Positions 1 to 5,956 of a DNA stretch of 40,528 nucleotides are shown here, piece by piece. The notes beneath the pieces were generated by a model, which worked only from the letters and a program-made list of their open reading frames with translations, was not told the origin of the DNA and did not search any database. How positions within the stretch are numbered: the stretch's first letter is position 1; every line of letters starts with the position of its first letter. The position numbers were made by a program, and so were the translations under genes. The stretch covers positions 1 through 40,528 of the forward strand of contig CAKSEY010000023.1 in assembly GCA_934448295.1 (NCBI GenBank), written 5' to 3'. The stretch is from an uncultured Oscillospiraceae bacterium. Its GTDB lineage: Bacteria > Bacillota > Clostridia > Oscillospirales > Ruminococcaceae.

Positions 1-89
1 GTTTCGATAACCTATACAGCGGGGATTGCGAGGTAATCGGCAACATCTACGACAACCCGGAACTGCTGGAGGTGAGCGGGAATGACTAA
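1..89 (+). CDS. Phage hypothetical protein, C-terminal fragment
   Basis: An open frame enters from the left edge (first full codon at base 3) and stops with TAA at 87-89. The last 28 residues are visible, and they include the piece CEVIGNIYDNPELL. This sort of tail is frequent in small Firmicutes phage proteins of unknown function. The stop overlaps the start of the next gene by 8 bp, as in the rest of this tightly packed cluster. The N-terminus is outside the window and no function can be assigned. Confidence 0.7.
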   Translation, partial: FDNLYSGDCEVIGNIYDNPELLEVSGND

Positions 90-267
90 TCGTGAGCAGC
101 TTGCATGGGCGCTCGGGTTTTCCGAGTACGAGGACAAAGAGGTAGCAGATATCATTGCGGACCGTCTGATGGAGATTACAGACGAAGATGATTGTTCGGT
201 GGCAGTAATATGCGGCAAAGATAAGGAACTGCTGACGGAATGGCTCGGAAAGGAGTGCGCGGAATGA
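82..267 (+). CDS. Small acidic phage protein, 61 aa
   Basis: A 61-residue soluble protein rich in Asp and Glu, with no cysteines arranged as a zinc site and no membrane segment. The ATG at 82 overlaps the previous gene by 8 bp, and the stop overlaps the next start as ATGA, so the genes are translationally coupled. An in-frame GGAG lies just upstream. I do not recognise the family. Its position in a string of short phage genes suggests an accessory role in the early or middle region. Confidence 0.7.
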   Translation: MTNREQLAWALGFSEYEDKEVADIIADRLMEITDEDDCSVAVICGKDKELLTEWLGKECAE

Positions 268-548
268 GTAAACACACCTACGCAGACAGCACGCTGAAAA
301 GCTGGACGAAGGACGAGCTTATACACCAGATACGGATTCTGGAAAACAATTGTGCGGTAAGGCTGGAGCGCCTTAATAATCAGGCAAAGTTACTCAAAAC
401 ATGGGCGCCGGTGGTGCGCTGTAAGGACTGCGAACACTGGGGAACGCGAAAGGCTGACGGGTATGGTTTCTGCTGCATATGGGGGACGAGTGTTGAGGGA
501 AATGCCTTTTGCAGCTCCGGCGTGAAAAGGAGGACACGAAATGAGTGA
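264..548 (+). CDS. Small phage protein with CxxC near mid-length, 94 aa
   Basis: I chose the ATG at 264 because AAGGAG sits 9 bp upstream and it overlaps the previous stop as ATGA. A longer reading from 240 would start inside the upstream gene. The protein has an N-terminal helical part and then VVRCKDCEHW followed by a second set of cysteines (FCC, FCSSG). This is the look of a small zinc-binding module often seen in Clostridia phages. The specific role is unknown; nucleic-acid or protein binding is only a guess. Confidence 0.7.
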   Translation: MSKHTYADSTLKSWTKDELIHQIRILENNCAVRLERLNNQAKLLKTWAPVVRCKDCEHWGTRKADGYGFCCIWGTSVEGNAFCSSGVKRRTRNE

Positions 549-915
549 ATACATAGAGCGTGAACGCGCATTGGAGATCCTGAACGATATAGGCGGGTGC
601 GGAGCAGAACCCGAAAGCTATACAGCAGGCTGGGACGAGGCGATAAACGCGGCGTACGAAGCTATACAGAGCGAGCCAGCCGCCGATGTCGCGCCGGTGG
701 TGCATGCACACTGGATAGAAGACAGCAACGAATACTACGCGCTTTGCTATAGCAGGGGTCAGACTCCCGAACAGACAGAATATCTTACTGAATCCGATGT
801 GGCTTGCAGCGCCTGCCTCAGAAAGTTTAACGTAACCGATAATAGTTTCACACACGAGTGTGCCAACTACTGCCCGAACTGCGGCGCTAAGATGGACGGG
901 AGGGGCAAGAAATGA
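541..915 (+). CDS. Zinc-ribbon phage protein, 124 aa
   Basis: The protein begins MSEYIERERAL and ends with a typical zinc ribbon. The first pair is CSAC at about residues 86-89 and the second is the terminal YCPNCGAKMDG. The middle has ADVAPVVHAHWIE. Proteins with this N-terminus, the VAPVVHxxW linker and the C-terminal CPNCGAKM are very common in phages of gut Clostridia and are usually annotated as hypothetical. It overlaps the neighbours on both sides by 4-8 bp. The four cysteines probably bind one zinc; no catalytic residues are visible. Confidence 0.8.
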   Translation: MSEYIERERALEILNDIGGCGAEPESYTAGWDEAINAAYEAIQSEPAADVAPVVHAHWIEDSNEYYALCYSRGQTPEQTEYLTESDVACSACLRKFNVTDNSFTHECANYCPNCGAKMDGRGKK

Positions 916-1145
916 CGGCTGACGAGATGTTACACGAAGCATACCGTGCGCCTGTGATTTACAGGAGAACGCCCGAAGAGATACGCTGTAAAATCTGCGG
1001 GAGATGGCTAAAAACCTACTATGCGGAAGAACGGTTATATTCCGTGATGTGTTTTGGCTGCGGTTATAGGGCGCTTGTTCGAGCCGGAAGCCCCTCAGAA
1101 GCCGCAAAGTTTTTCGGAGTGGAATACGGAGGTGACACCGAATGA
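912..1145 (+). CDS. Zinc-ribbon-like phage protein, 77 aa
   Basis: A 77-residue protein with two cysteine pairs, CKIC (about 26-29) and CFGC (about 45-48), spaced as in a small zinc ribbon. It overlaps the previous gene by 4 bp and the next by 4 bp, so it belongs to the same coupled string. I recognise the fold type but not the family. It is the third of five consecutive genes carrying paired cysteines, which suggests repeated duplication or recruitment of zinc-ribbon modules here. Confidence 0.72.
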   Translation: MTADEMLHEAYRAPVIYRRTPEEIRCKICGRWLKTYYAEERLYSVMCFGCGYRALVRAGSPSEAAKFFGVEYGGDTE

Positions 1146-1417
1146 ACGTAGAAGAAGCAATCGCAATCATACGCAGAAAAACAAGCGTTCCCGAAGACGG
1201 AGAACCTTTTGAAAATATTGAAAAGGCTTACGATATGGCTATTGAAGCCCTCGAAAAGCAGATACCCAAGGTGCCTGTCAAGAACCGCAAAGAACACATA
1301 CGATACACAAGTGTCTATTCTTGTCCCAGCTGTGGAGGCGGATTTGCTGGAACAGGGATAGCCGATTACTGCTACCATTGTGGGCAGTCTTTAAAGTGGG
1401 GTGACACAGATGCCTGA
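1142..1417 (+). CDS. Helical protein with C-terminal zinc ribbon, 91 aa
   Basis: The N-terminal half is a short helical repeat-like segment (MNVEEAIAII and then YDMAIEALEKQ), a start often seen in Clostridia phage proteins. The C-terminal half has CPSC and CYHC pairs at about residues 61-64 and 81-84, a probable zinc ribbon. GGAGGTGACACC precedes the ATG closely. Its 3' end overlaps the following gene by 8 bp. Function is unknown. Confidence 0.72.
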   Translation: MNVEEAIAIIRRKTSVPEDGEPFENIEKAYDMAIEALEKQIPKVPVKNRKEHIRYTSVYSCPSCGGGFAGTGIADYCYHCGQSLKWGDTDA

Positions 1418-1622
1418 AATCAAGCTGAAACCCTGCCCGTTCTGCGGGGGCGAAGCAATTATGATGCGCTTGGAAAGCCTGGAAACCGGCTTCGTGAGCT
1501 ATTATGTTTCACACAGTGAACCATTCAAGTGTGCATACGAAATCAAGCAGCAGAGCGCAAGCGAGACCATGCAGGAAGCCGCAAACAAATGGAACAGGAG
1601 GGCGGATACCAATGAACACTAA
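1410..1622 (+). CDS. Lar-like restriction-alleviation type zinc-ribbon protein, 70 aa
   Basis: The start at 1410 (ATG, MPEIKLKPCPFCG) is preferred over the GTG at 1401 because GGGGTGA lies 5-6 bp upstream. The protein has the CPFCGGEA opening and the C-terminal ETMQEAANKWNRRA ending that mark the Lar family, small phage-borne proteins named after the restriction-alleviation protein of Rac. The visible match is the N-terminal CPFCG plus the A-x-x-x-WNRR end. Whether this one modulates host restriction is untested; many relatives are simply hypothetical zinc ribbons. Confidence 0.75.
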   Translation: MPEIKLKPCPFCGGEAIMMRLESLETGFVSYYVSHSEPFKCAYEIKQQSASETMQEAANKWNRRADTNEH

Positions 1623-2010
1623 AGCCTACGACCGCTACCGGATAGATCGGAACGTGTACAATGAGCTGAAATGGCTGTGCCGTCAGTACAACGACATCTG
1701 CCGGGAGATTGCGGACTGCTACGGAATATCCGCTGTGGGCTATGAATCCACCGGAGAAGCCAGAGGCAACCGCACAGGCGACCCGGTGCAGGAGCGTTCC
1801 GACAAAGCAATGCGGTTGCGCGAGGATATCGAGAAGATAGACCAGGCACTTGAGCAGACCGCCGTCGAACCTGTGCGGAAGTACATCAAGAAAGCCGTCA
1901 CGGAGGGGCTCCCGTTCGAGTACCTCGGGAATGTTCCGTGCGGGCGGCGGCAGTTCTACGAGTACCGCATGAAGTTCTTCTGGCACCTCGCCCGGCTGAA
2001 AAAAGGGTAA
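1612..2010 (+). CDS. Putative phage late transcription regulator (RinA/DUF722-like), 132 aa
   Basis: The ATG at 1612 follows AGGAGG about 10 bp upstream; a longer frame from 1504 lacks a ribosome site. The protein is basic and helical, with charged helices in the middle and a C-terminal segment CGRRQFYEYRMKFFWHLA. Such an ending, with aromatic and basic residues before the last helix, resembles the RinA/ArpU/DUF722 group that activates packaging and head operons. Its place as the last gene before the regulatory gap and terS is where these activators sit. Assignment is by resemblance and position only. Confidence 0.5.
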   Translation: MNTKAYDRYRIDRNVYNELKWLCRQYNDICREIADCYGISAVGYESTGEARGNRTGDPVQERSDKAMRLREDIEKIDQALEQTAVEPVRKYIKKAVTEGLPFEYLGNVPCGRRQFYEYRMKFFWHLARLKKG

Positions 2011-2090
2011 CCATTTTTTCAAAAAACATGATATACTAGTATCATGAAATATTGAAAAGCGGTTATAATTTGCTATTGCAAAAAAAGTAC

Positions 2091-2119
2091 TTGACAAATC
2101 GGAGGTACCATGTTAAAAT
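2091..2119 (+). promoter_or_regulatory. Strong sigma-A promoter with extended -10, rightward
   Basis: TTGACA at 2091-2096, a 17-bp spacer, and TAAAAT at 2114-2119 preceded by TG one base away (extended -10). The start point would be near 2126. The nearest rightward intrinsic terminator is at 2297-2324, so the product would be an RNA of about 200 nt that carries no obvious gene and is antisense to the leftward frame at 2188-2397. Confidence 0.7.
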
Positions 2120-2137
2120 AGAATTGGTACAATAAAA

Positions 2138-2166
2138 ACGCCAAGGCGCTGCAATCGCCTTGGCGT
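2138..2166 (-). terminator. Intrinsic terminator for leftward transcription
   Basis: A perfect 11-bp stem (ACGCCAAGGCG at 2138-2148 with its complement at 2156-2166) and a 7-base loop. On the minus strand it is followed by five T residues; on the plus strand there is no T run. It therefore ends a leftward transcript that covers the 2188-2397 frame. Confidence 0.75.
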
Positions 2167-2187
2167 CAGCACTATACTATTCAGCAT

Positions 2188-2397
2188 TTACGAAAGCAGA
2201 TGCTGAACAAGTACGGCTAGCTCCGGATACCTTATTATGACCATGACGAAAAGAATGAACACAATAAATGTACCGAGCTTGTGTCGCTGCGGTTGAGAGC
2301 GGGGCGAATTCGTTCCGCTCTTTTCCAACAGCGGGCGTTTCTGCGCATCTTCGTCAGTGGAAGTGCTTTCCCCGCTTGAGTACGTGAAGAACACCAC
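2188..2397 (-). CDS. Possible small membrane protein, start uncertain
   Basis: A leftward frame whose last 30 or so residues hold a clear hydrophobic helix (GTFIVFILFVMVII) followed by a short tail. The frame is open further up to 2562, but that part crosses a terminator hairpin. No ATG is available; GTG at 2397 is one candidate, while the best ribosome site (AAGGGGGTGAT, about 2450) has no standard start in this frame. An antisense transcript covers its 3' half. It could be a type I toxin-like peptide or a chance frame; confidence is low. Confidence 0.25.
   Translation of the reverse strand: MVFFTYSSGESTSTDEDAQKRPLLEKSGTNSPRSQPQRHKLGTFIVFILFVMVIIRYPELAVLVQHLLS
2297..2324 (+). terminator. 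Intrinsic terminator, rightward
   Basis: A stem GAGCGGGGC / GTTCCGCTC (with two G-T pairs) at 2297-2320, followed by TTTT at 2321-2324. It would end the transcript from the promoter at 2091-2119 after about 200 nt. Confidence 0.6.
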
Positions 2398-2520
2398 TTC
2401 TATGCCGAAGAGACAGACGGTGAGGCACTTGTTTTTTCGCGTAAAATCACCCCCTTTCGCCACAAATCGTGTAAATCTTTGGCAATCACATCCTTCCTTA
2501 AGTAGACTAGTATACGAAAA

Positions 2521-2552
2521 GGACGGGTTGGGGAAAGCTTCCCAGCCCGTCC
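2521..2552 (-). terminator. Hairpin terminator for leftward 33-codon unit
   Basis: A 13- to 14-bp stem (GGACGGG... with its complement CCCGTCC, 2521-2552). On the minus strand it is followed by TTTT. It closes the leftward unit that starts at the promoter 2725-2754 and contains the 33-codon frame. Confidence 0.65.
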
Positions 2553-2580
2553 AAGTGTTCAAAGCAAATCCGATTCGCAG

Positions 2581-2682
2581 CTAGTACGGCTGCGAATTTG
2601 CGGAGCGCGATATTTGGGGCTTGAGAAGTTCTTGTTTAAAAATCATAGCTACTTTGATAAGCAAGATTAAATTTTTCTTCAT
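2581..2682 (-). CDS. 33-aa hydrophobic/basic peptide in its own transcription unit
   Basis: ATG at 2682, preceded by GTGGGGTGA five bases upstream, encodes a 33-residue peptide beginning MKKNLILLIKVAMIF and ending in a polar tail. The unit has its own consensus promoter 40 bp upstream and its own terminator 30 bp downstream, so the transcript (about 200 nt) is likely real. The peptide could be functional or the RNA itself may be. It lies leftward, opposite to all the surrounding phage genes. No family is recognised. Confidence 0.4.
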   Translation of the reverse strand: MKKNLILLIKVAMIFKQELLKPQISRSANSQPY

Positions 2683-2724
2683 TGAAGTCACCCCACATTC
2701 ATGTCAATTCTTCCTCACTCAATC

Positions 2725-2754
2725 ATTATACCATACCTTTTGCCTGTACGTCAA
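2725..2754 (-). promoter_or_regulatory. Strong sigma-A promoter with extended -10, leftward
   Basis: On the minus strand TTGACG (2749-2754), an 18-bp spacer, then TATAAT (2725-2730) preceded by TGG (extended -10). It drives the leftward unit with the 33-codon frame. Confidence 0.75.
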
Positions 2755-3001
2755 TGGTTTTTCTGTAAATATTGGAAAGATATATTTACTAAATAATCAA
2801 AATATAAGGAATGATTTTTGTGAATTTTCAACAAAATCCAAAACGAAGAATGTTTGAACAGTTTGCATGAATAATCAGCAAATAAGAAATAGGACAGTTG
2901 TAGATATAACCGAATGCTTCGGAAATGATATTCGTTATAAAGTGTTGCTTTGAACGAATACATTGGCGAGGCATTTTTTTATGTCGGAAAGGAGGAACCC
3001 C

Positions 3002-3373
3002 ATGACCGAAAAGCAGAAGCGTTTCTGCGACGAATACCTGATAGACCTGAACGGGACCCGCGCGTACAAAGCTGCGTATCCGTCAGTGAAATCGGACGAC
3101 ACAGCAGCAGCGGCGGCGACCAGAATGTTAAGAAATGTTAAGGTTCACGAATACATCGAACAAAGGACAGAGGAGCTCCGCAGCGCCAAGACCGCCACTG
3201 CCGCCGAGGTCATGGAGTTCCTGACGGGGGTCATGCGCAACGAGGACGAGGGCTCAGTTTCGCGCCTGAAAGCCGCCGAGCTTCTCGGCAAGCGGTTCGG
3301 GCTGTTCACGGAAAAGGTGAACGTTTCCGGCAGCGGCGTAGTCCAGATAGTGGACGATATCCCAGATGATTAA
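3002..3373 (+). CDS. terS: Terminase small subunit
   Basis: The 123-residue protein starts at ATG 3002 after GGAAAGGAGGAACCCC; the frame extends upstream, but that part has no ribosome site. MTEKQKRFCDEYLIDLNGTRAYKAAYP is the N-terminal helix-turn-helix opening of the Terminase_2 family (shown here only as its start, MTEKQKRFCDEYL). The middle has a helix with AAAAATRMLRNVKV, and the C-terminus includes AAELLGKRFGLFTEKV, the usual oligomerisation region. It recognises the packaging site on phage DNA and recruits the large subunit. The stop overlaps terL by 8 bp. Confidence 0.93.
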   Translation: MTEKQKRFCDEYLIDLNGTRAYKAAYPSVKSDDTAAAAATRMLRNVKVHEYIEQRTEELRSAKTATAAEVMEFLTGVMRNEDEGSVSRLKAAELLGKRFGLFTEKVNVSGSGVVQIVDDIPDD

Positions 3374-4622
3374 TCTTCGCGACATAGTGTCGCCACCGTT
3401 CTATGCGCTGCACCGCGACATCGCCGCCGGACTGCACACCCACTACTGGCTCAAAGGCGGCAGAGGTTCCACCAAGTCCTCGTTTGTGGGCGCGGAAATA
3501 CCCCTCGGCATGATGAGAGACCCGCAGGCGAACGCGGTAGTTATCCGCAAGGTCGGGCTGTATCTCAAAGACAGCGTTTACGAGCAGCTCCTCTGGGCGA
3601 TAGACAAGCTCGGAGTTTCCCACCTCTGGCAGGCGAAGCTGTCGCCGCTGGAGCTTGTGTATACTCCCACCGGACAGCGGATACTGTTCCGGGGCGCGGA
3701 CAAGCCGAAAAAGCTCAAATCCACCAAGGTGCACAAGGGGTACATCAAGTACGTCTGGTATGAGGAAGCGGACGAGTTCGCGGGAATCGAGGAGATACGC
3801 ACGATAAATCAGTCGCTGCTGCGCGGCGGTACAAAGTTCGTGGTATTCTACACCTACAACCCGCCGAAGTCCCAGCGCAACTGGATAAACGCAGAGGTCA
3901 CGACCCCCGCGCCGGATAAGCTCGTCCACCATTCCGATTATCGCGGAGTTCCGCCGGAATGGCTCGGGGAAAAGTTCATCGCAGAGGCTGAGCAGCTCCG
4001 GGCGAACAATCCCGCCGCCTACGCGCACGAGTACCTCGGCGAAGTCACCGGAACCGGCGGCGAGGTGTTCCCGAATATCACAGTGCGGACTATTTCCCCG
4101 GAGGAACGCGCGGGGTTCGCGCATATTCATCGCGGGCTGGACTGGGGCTACGCCGCCGACCCGACCGCATATGTTGCCTGCGCCCTCGAAAAGGGGCGGC
4201 TGTACATATTCAGCGAGATCTACCGCTACGGCATAAAGTACGACCCGCTCGCGGAAGCGATAAAGGCGGAAAACCCGCTGAACGGCGCGATATACGCCGA
4301 ATCCGCCGACCCGCGCAGCAACGATGAGCTCCGCGCCAGGGGGCTGAAAATCACCGCCGTGAAGAAAGGCGCGGGCTCTGTGGAGCACGGCATAACATGG
4401 CTCCAGAACCTCGCGGAAATAATCATCGACCCGGTTTCCTGCCCGAACACGAAGCGGGAATTCTGCGGGTATGAGCTCATACCGGACGGCAACGGCGGCT
4501 TCCGGGACGAGTTCCCGGACAAGGACAACCATTCGATAGACGCGGTGAGATACGCACTTGAAAACGACATCGGGCGCAAAAAAGCCAAGATAGGCAACAG
4601 AAAGGAGCTGGGCATTTACTGA
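3366..4622 (+). CDS. terL: Terminase large subunit (ATPase-nuclease)
   Basis: 418 residues, normal for Terminase_3-type large subunits. The ATPase domain has Walker A GGRGSTKS at residues 31-38 and Walker B with the acidic pair in YVWYEEADEF (129-138). The C-terminal RNase H-like nuclease has GLDWGYAADP (Asp 259), ESADPRSNDE (Asp 315) and DKDNHSIDAVRYAL (Asp 385-392), the expected metal-binding acids. The protein pumps DNA into the prohead and cuts concatemers. It overlaps terS by 8 bp and the portal by 1 bp. Confidence 0.96.
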   Translation: MINLRDIVSPPFYALHRDIAAGLHTHYWLKGGRGSTKSSFVGAEIPLGMMRDPQANAVVIRKVGLYLKDSVYEQLLWAIDKLGVSHLWQAKLSPLELVYTPTGQRILFRGADKPKKLKSTKVHKGYIKYVWYEEADEFAGIEEIRTINQSLLRGGTKFVVFYTYNPPKSQRNWINAEVTTPAPDKLVHHSDYRGVPPEWLGEKFIAEAEQLRANNPAAYAHEYLGEVTGTGGEVFPNITVRTISPEERAGFAHIHRGLDWGYAADPTAYVACALEKGRLYIFSEIYRYGIKYDPLAEAIKAENPLNGAIYAESADPRSNDELRARGLKITAVKKGAGSVEHGITWLQNLAEIIIDPVSCPNTKREFCGYELIPDGNGGFRDEFPDKDNHSIDAVRYALENDIGRKKAKIGNRKELGIY

Positions 4623-5956
4623 TGATAAAGCCCTTTACGATATCGCGGGGAACCCCGGTCACGCCGGAAATCGCCTGCAACTTTATCAGGGAGCATATCC
4701 GGCACACTCACGCCAGATACGACCTGCTGGAGCGCTACTACGAGGGACTGCACCCGATATGCGACCGGAAGAAGCGTTCAGTCCTCGCGAACAACAAGCT
4801 CGTCTGCAATCACGCGAAATACATCTCAGACACCTGCGTAGGCTACTTTGCGGGCAATCCGGTAAAGTATTCCGGCGAGGGCATAGACCCGCTCCTGGAT
4901 CTCCTGAGAGCCGCTGACAGCGATACGCAGGACATAGACCTCGCGCAGAAAGCTAGCATATTCGGCGCGGCCTACGAGTTCATCTACACCGACGAGGACG
5001 GCCAGCCCCGGCTGTATTCCCCCGACCCGCGGCAGGCGTTCGTCATCTATGACGACACGGTTCAGCAGAAGCCGGTCGCGGGGGTGTATTATTATAAGCT
5101 CCATGACAGCGTTACGAACCAGGACACCGGCTATTCCGTGTATCTCTGTGATACTGAAAATGCAATGCATTTCACGACTGACACGGGCTTTTCAGTCAAG
5201 GACGAGCCGGAAAGCCACCCCCACGGAATGAACGGCGTGCCGCTCATCGAGATATACAACAACTCCACCTGCGGAAGCGATTTTGAGCCGGTGCTGTCGC
5301 TGATAGACGCGTACAACGTCCTCCAGAGCGACCGCGTGAACGACAAGGAGCAGTTCGTTGAAGCTATCCTGCTGATAAAGGGTTCGGTGCTCGGGGATGA
5401 CAACGACGAGAAATCCGAAAGCTACAAGGCACTCCGGGAGAACGGCCTGCTGGAGCTTGACGCGGACAGCTCCGCCGAGTGGCTGACCCGCCAGTTCGAC
5501 GAGAACAGCGTGGAAGTCCTCCGCAAGTCGCTGGAGCAGGATATACATAAATTCGCGAACGTCCCCTGCATGAGCGACGAGAGCTTCGGCGGGAATGCTT
5601 CCGGTGTTGCAATGCGGTACAAGCTCCTCGGGTTTGAGCAGATAACAAAAATCAAGGAGCGCTACTTCCGGGAGGGCTTGAAAGAGCGCCTGCGGCTTCT
5701 CTGCAACTGGCTGAGCACCACCGGGAAAGCTCACATCGACAGCCGGGATATTTCGATACAGTTCACCCGGGCGCTTCCGGTCAACGAAACCGAGGTAGCG
5801 CAACTCGTTTCGGAGCTGCGGGATTTAGTTCCGCTGGAGACCCTGCTCGGGCTTCTGCCCTTTGTGGACGACCCGGAATCCGCCGCCGAAGAGATACGGG
5901 AACAGCAGAACGATTTCCCGAACCTCCCGCCGGATATGACCGATGAACAGCCGTGA
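4622..5956 (+). CDS. Portal protein, SPP1 gp6-like
   Basis: 444 residues, typical of SPP1-type portals. The start (ATG 4622) overlaps the terL stop. Visible family signs are RYDLLERYYEG near residue 30, NNKLVCNHAKYISDTCVGYFAGNPV near 60-85 (only partly quoted: YFAGNPV), the SLIDAYNVLQSDRVND motif near 225, and an acidic C-terminus. Twelve copies form the ring at the capsid vertex through which DNA enters. The C-terminus overlaps the minor head protein by 14 bp. Confidence 0.94.
   Translation: MIKPFTISRGTPVTPEIACNFIREHIRHTHARYDLLERYYEGLHPICDRKKRSVLANNKLVCNHAKYISDTCVGYFAGNPVKYSGEGIDPLLDLLRAADSDTQDIDLAQKASIFGAAYEFIYTDEDGQPRLYSPDPRQAFVIYDDTVQQKPVAGVYYYKLHDSVTNQDTGYSVYLCDTENAMHFTTDTGFSVKDEPESHPHGMNGVPLIEIYNNSTCGSDFEPVLSLIDAYNVLQSDRVNDKEQFVEAILLIKGSVLGDDNDEKSESYKALRENGLLELDADSSAEWLTRQFDENSVEVLRKSLEQDIHKFANVPCMSDESFGGNASGVAMRYKLLGFEQITKIKERYFREGLKERLRLLCNWLSTTGKAHIDSRDISIQFTRALPVNETEVAQLVSELRDLVPLETLLGLLPFVDDPESAAEEIREQQNDFPNLPPDMTDEQP

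Larger units (their letters stand above)
2011..3001. other. Regulatory gap upstream of terS with three short transcription units
   Basis: A stretch of 990 bp without a convincing long gene. It holds a strong rightward promoter (2091-2119), a terminator for leftward transcription (2138-2166), a rightward terminator (2297-2324), a leftward terminator hairpin (2521-2552), and a strong leftward promoter (2725-2754) serving a 33-codon frame. The palindrome ATACTAGTAT lies at 2033-2042 and a related ACTAGTATAC at 2507-2516. An inverted repeat GTAAATAT/ATATTTAC lies near 2765-2789. The 2750-2960 part is AT-rich and probably carries the late promoter for terS, which I could not place. Confidence 0.6.

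Noticed and set aside
394..1170. 258-codon leftward frame opposite the zinc-ribbon genes
   Set aside because: It runs antisense to a tightly coupled set of real genes and its protein has no coherent composition or ribosome site; shadow frame.
2621..2857. 78-codon rightward frame in the gap before terS
   Set aside because: It is antisense to a better supported unit (promoter, ribosome site, terminator) and has no ribosome site.
3306..4532. 408-codon leftward frame opposite terL
   Set aside because: Long only because GC-rich third positions leave few stops; terL on the other strand has all catalytic motifs.
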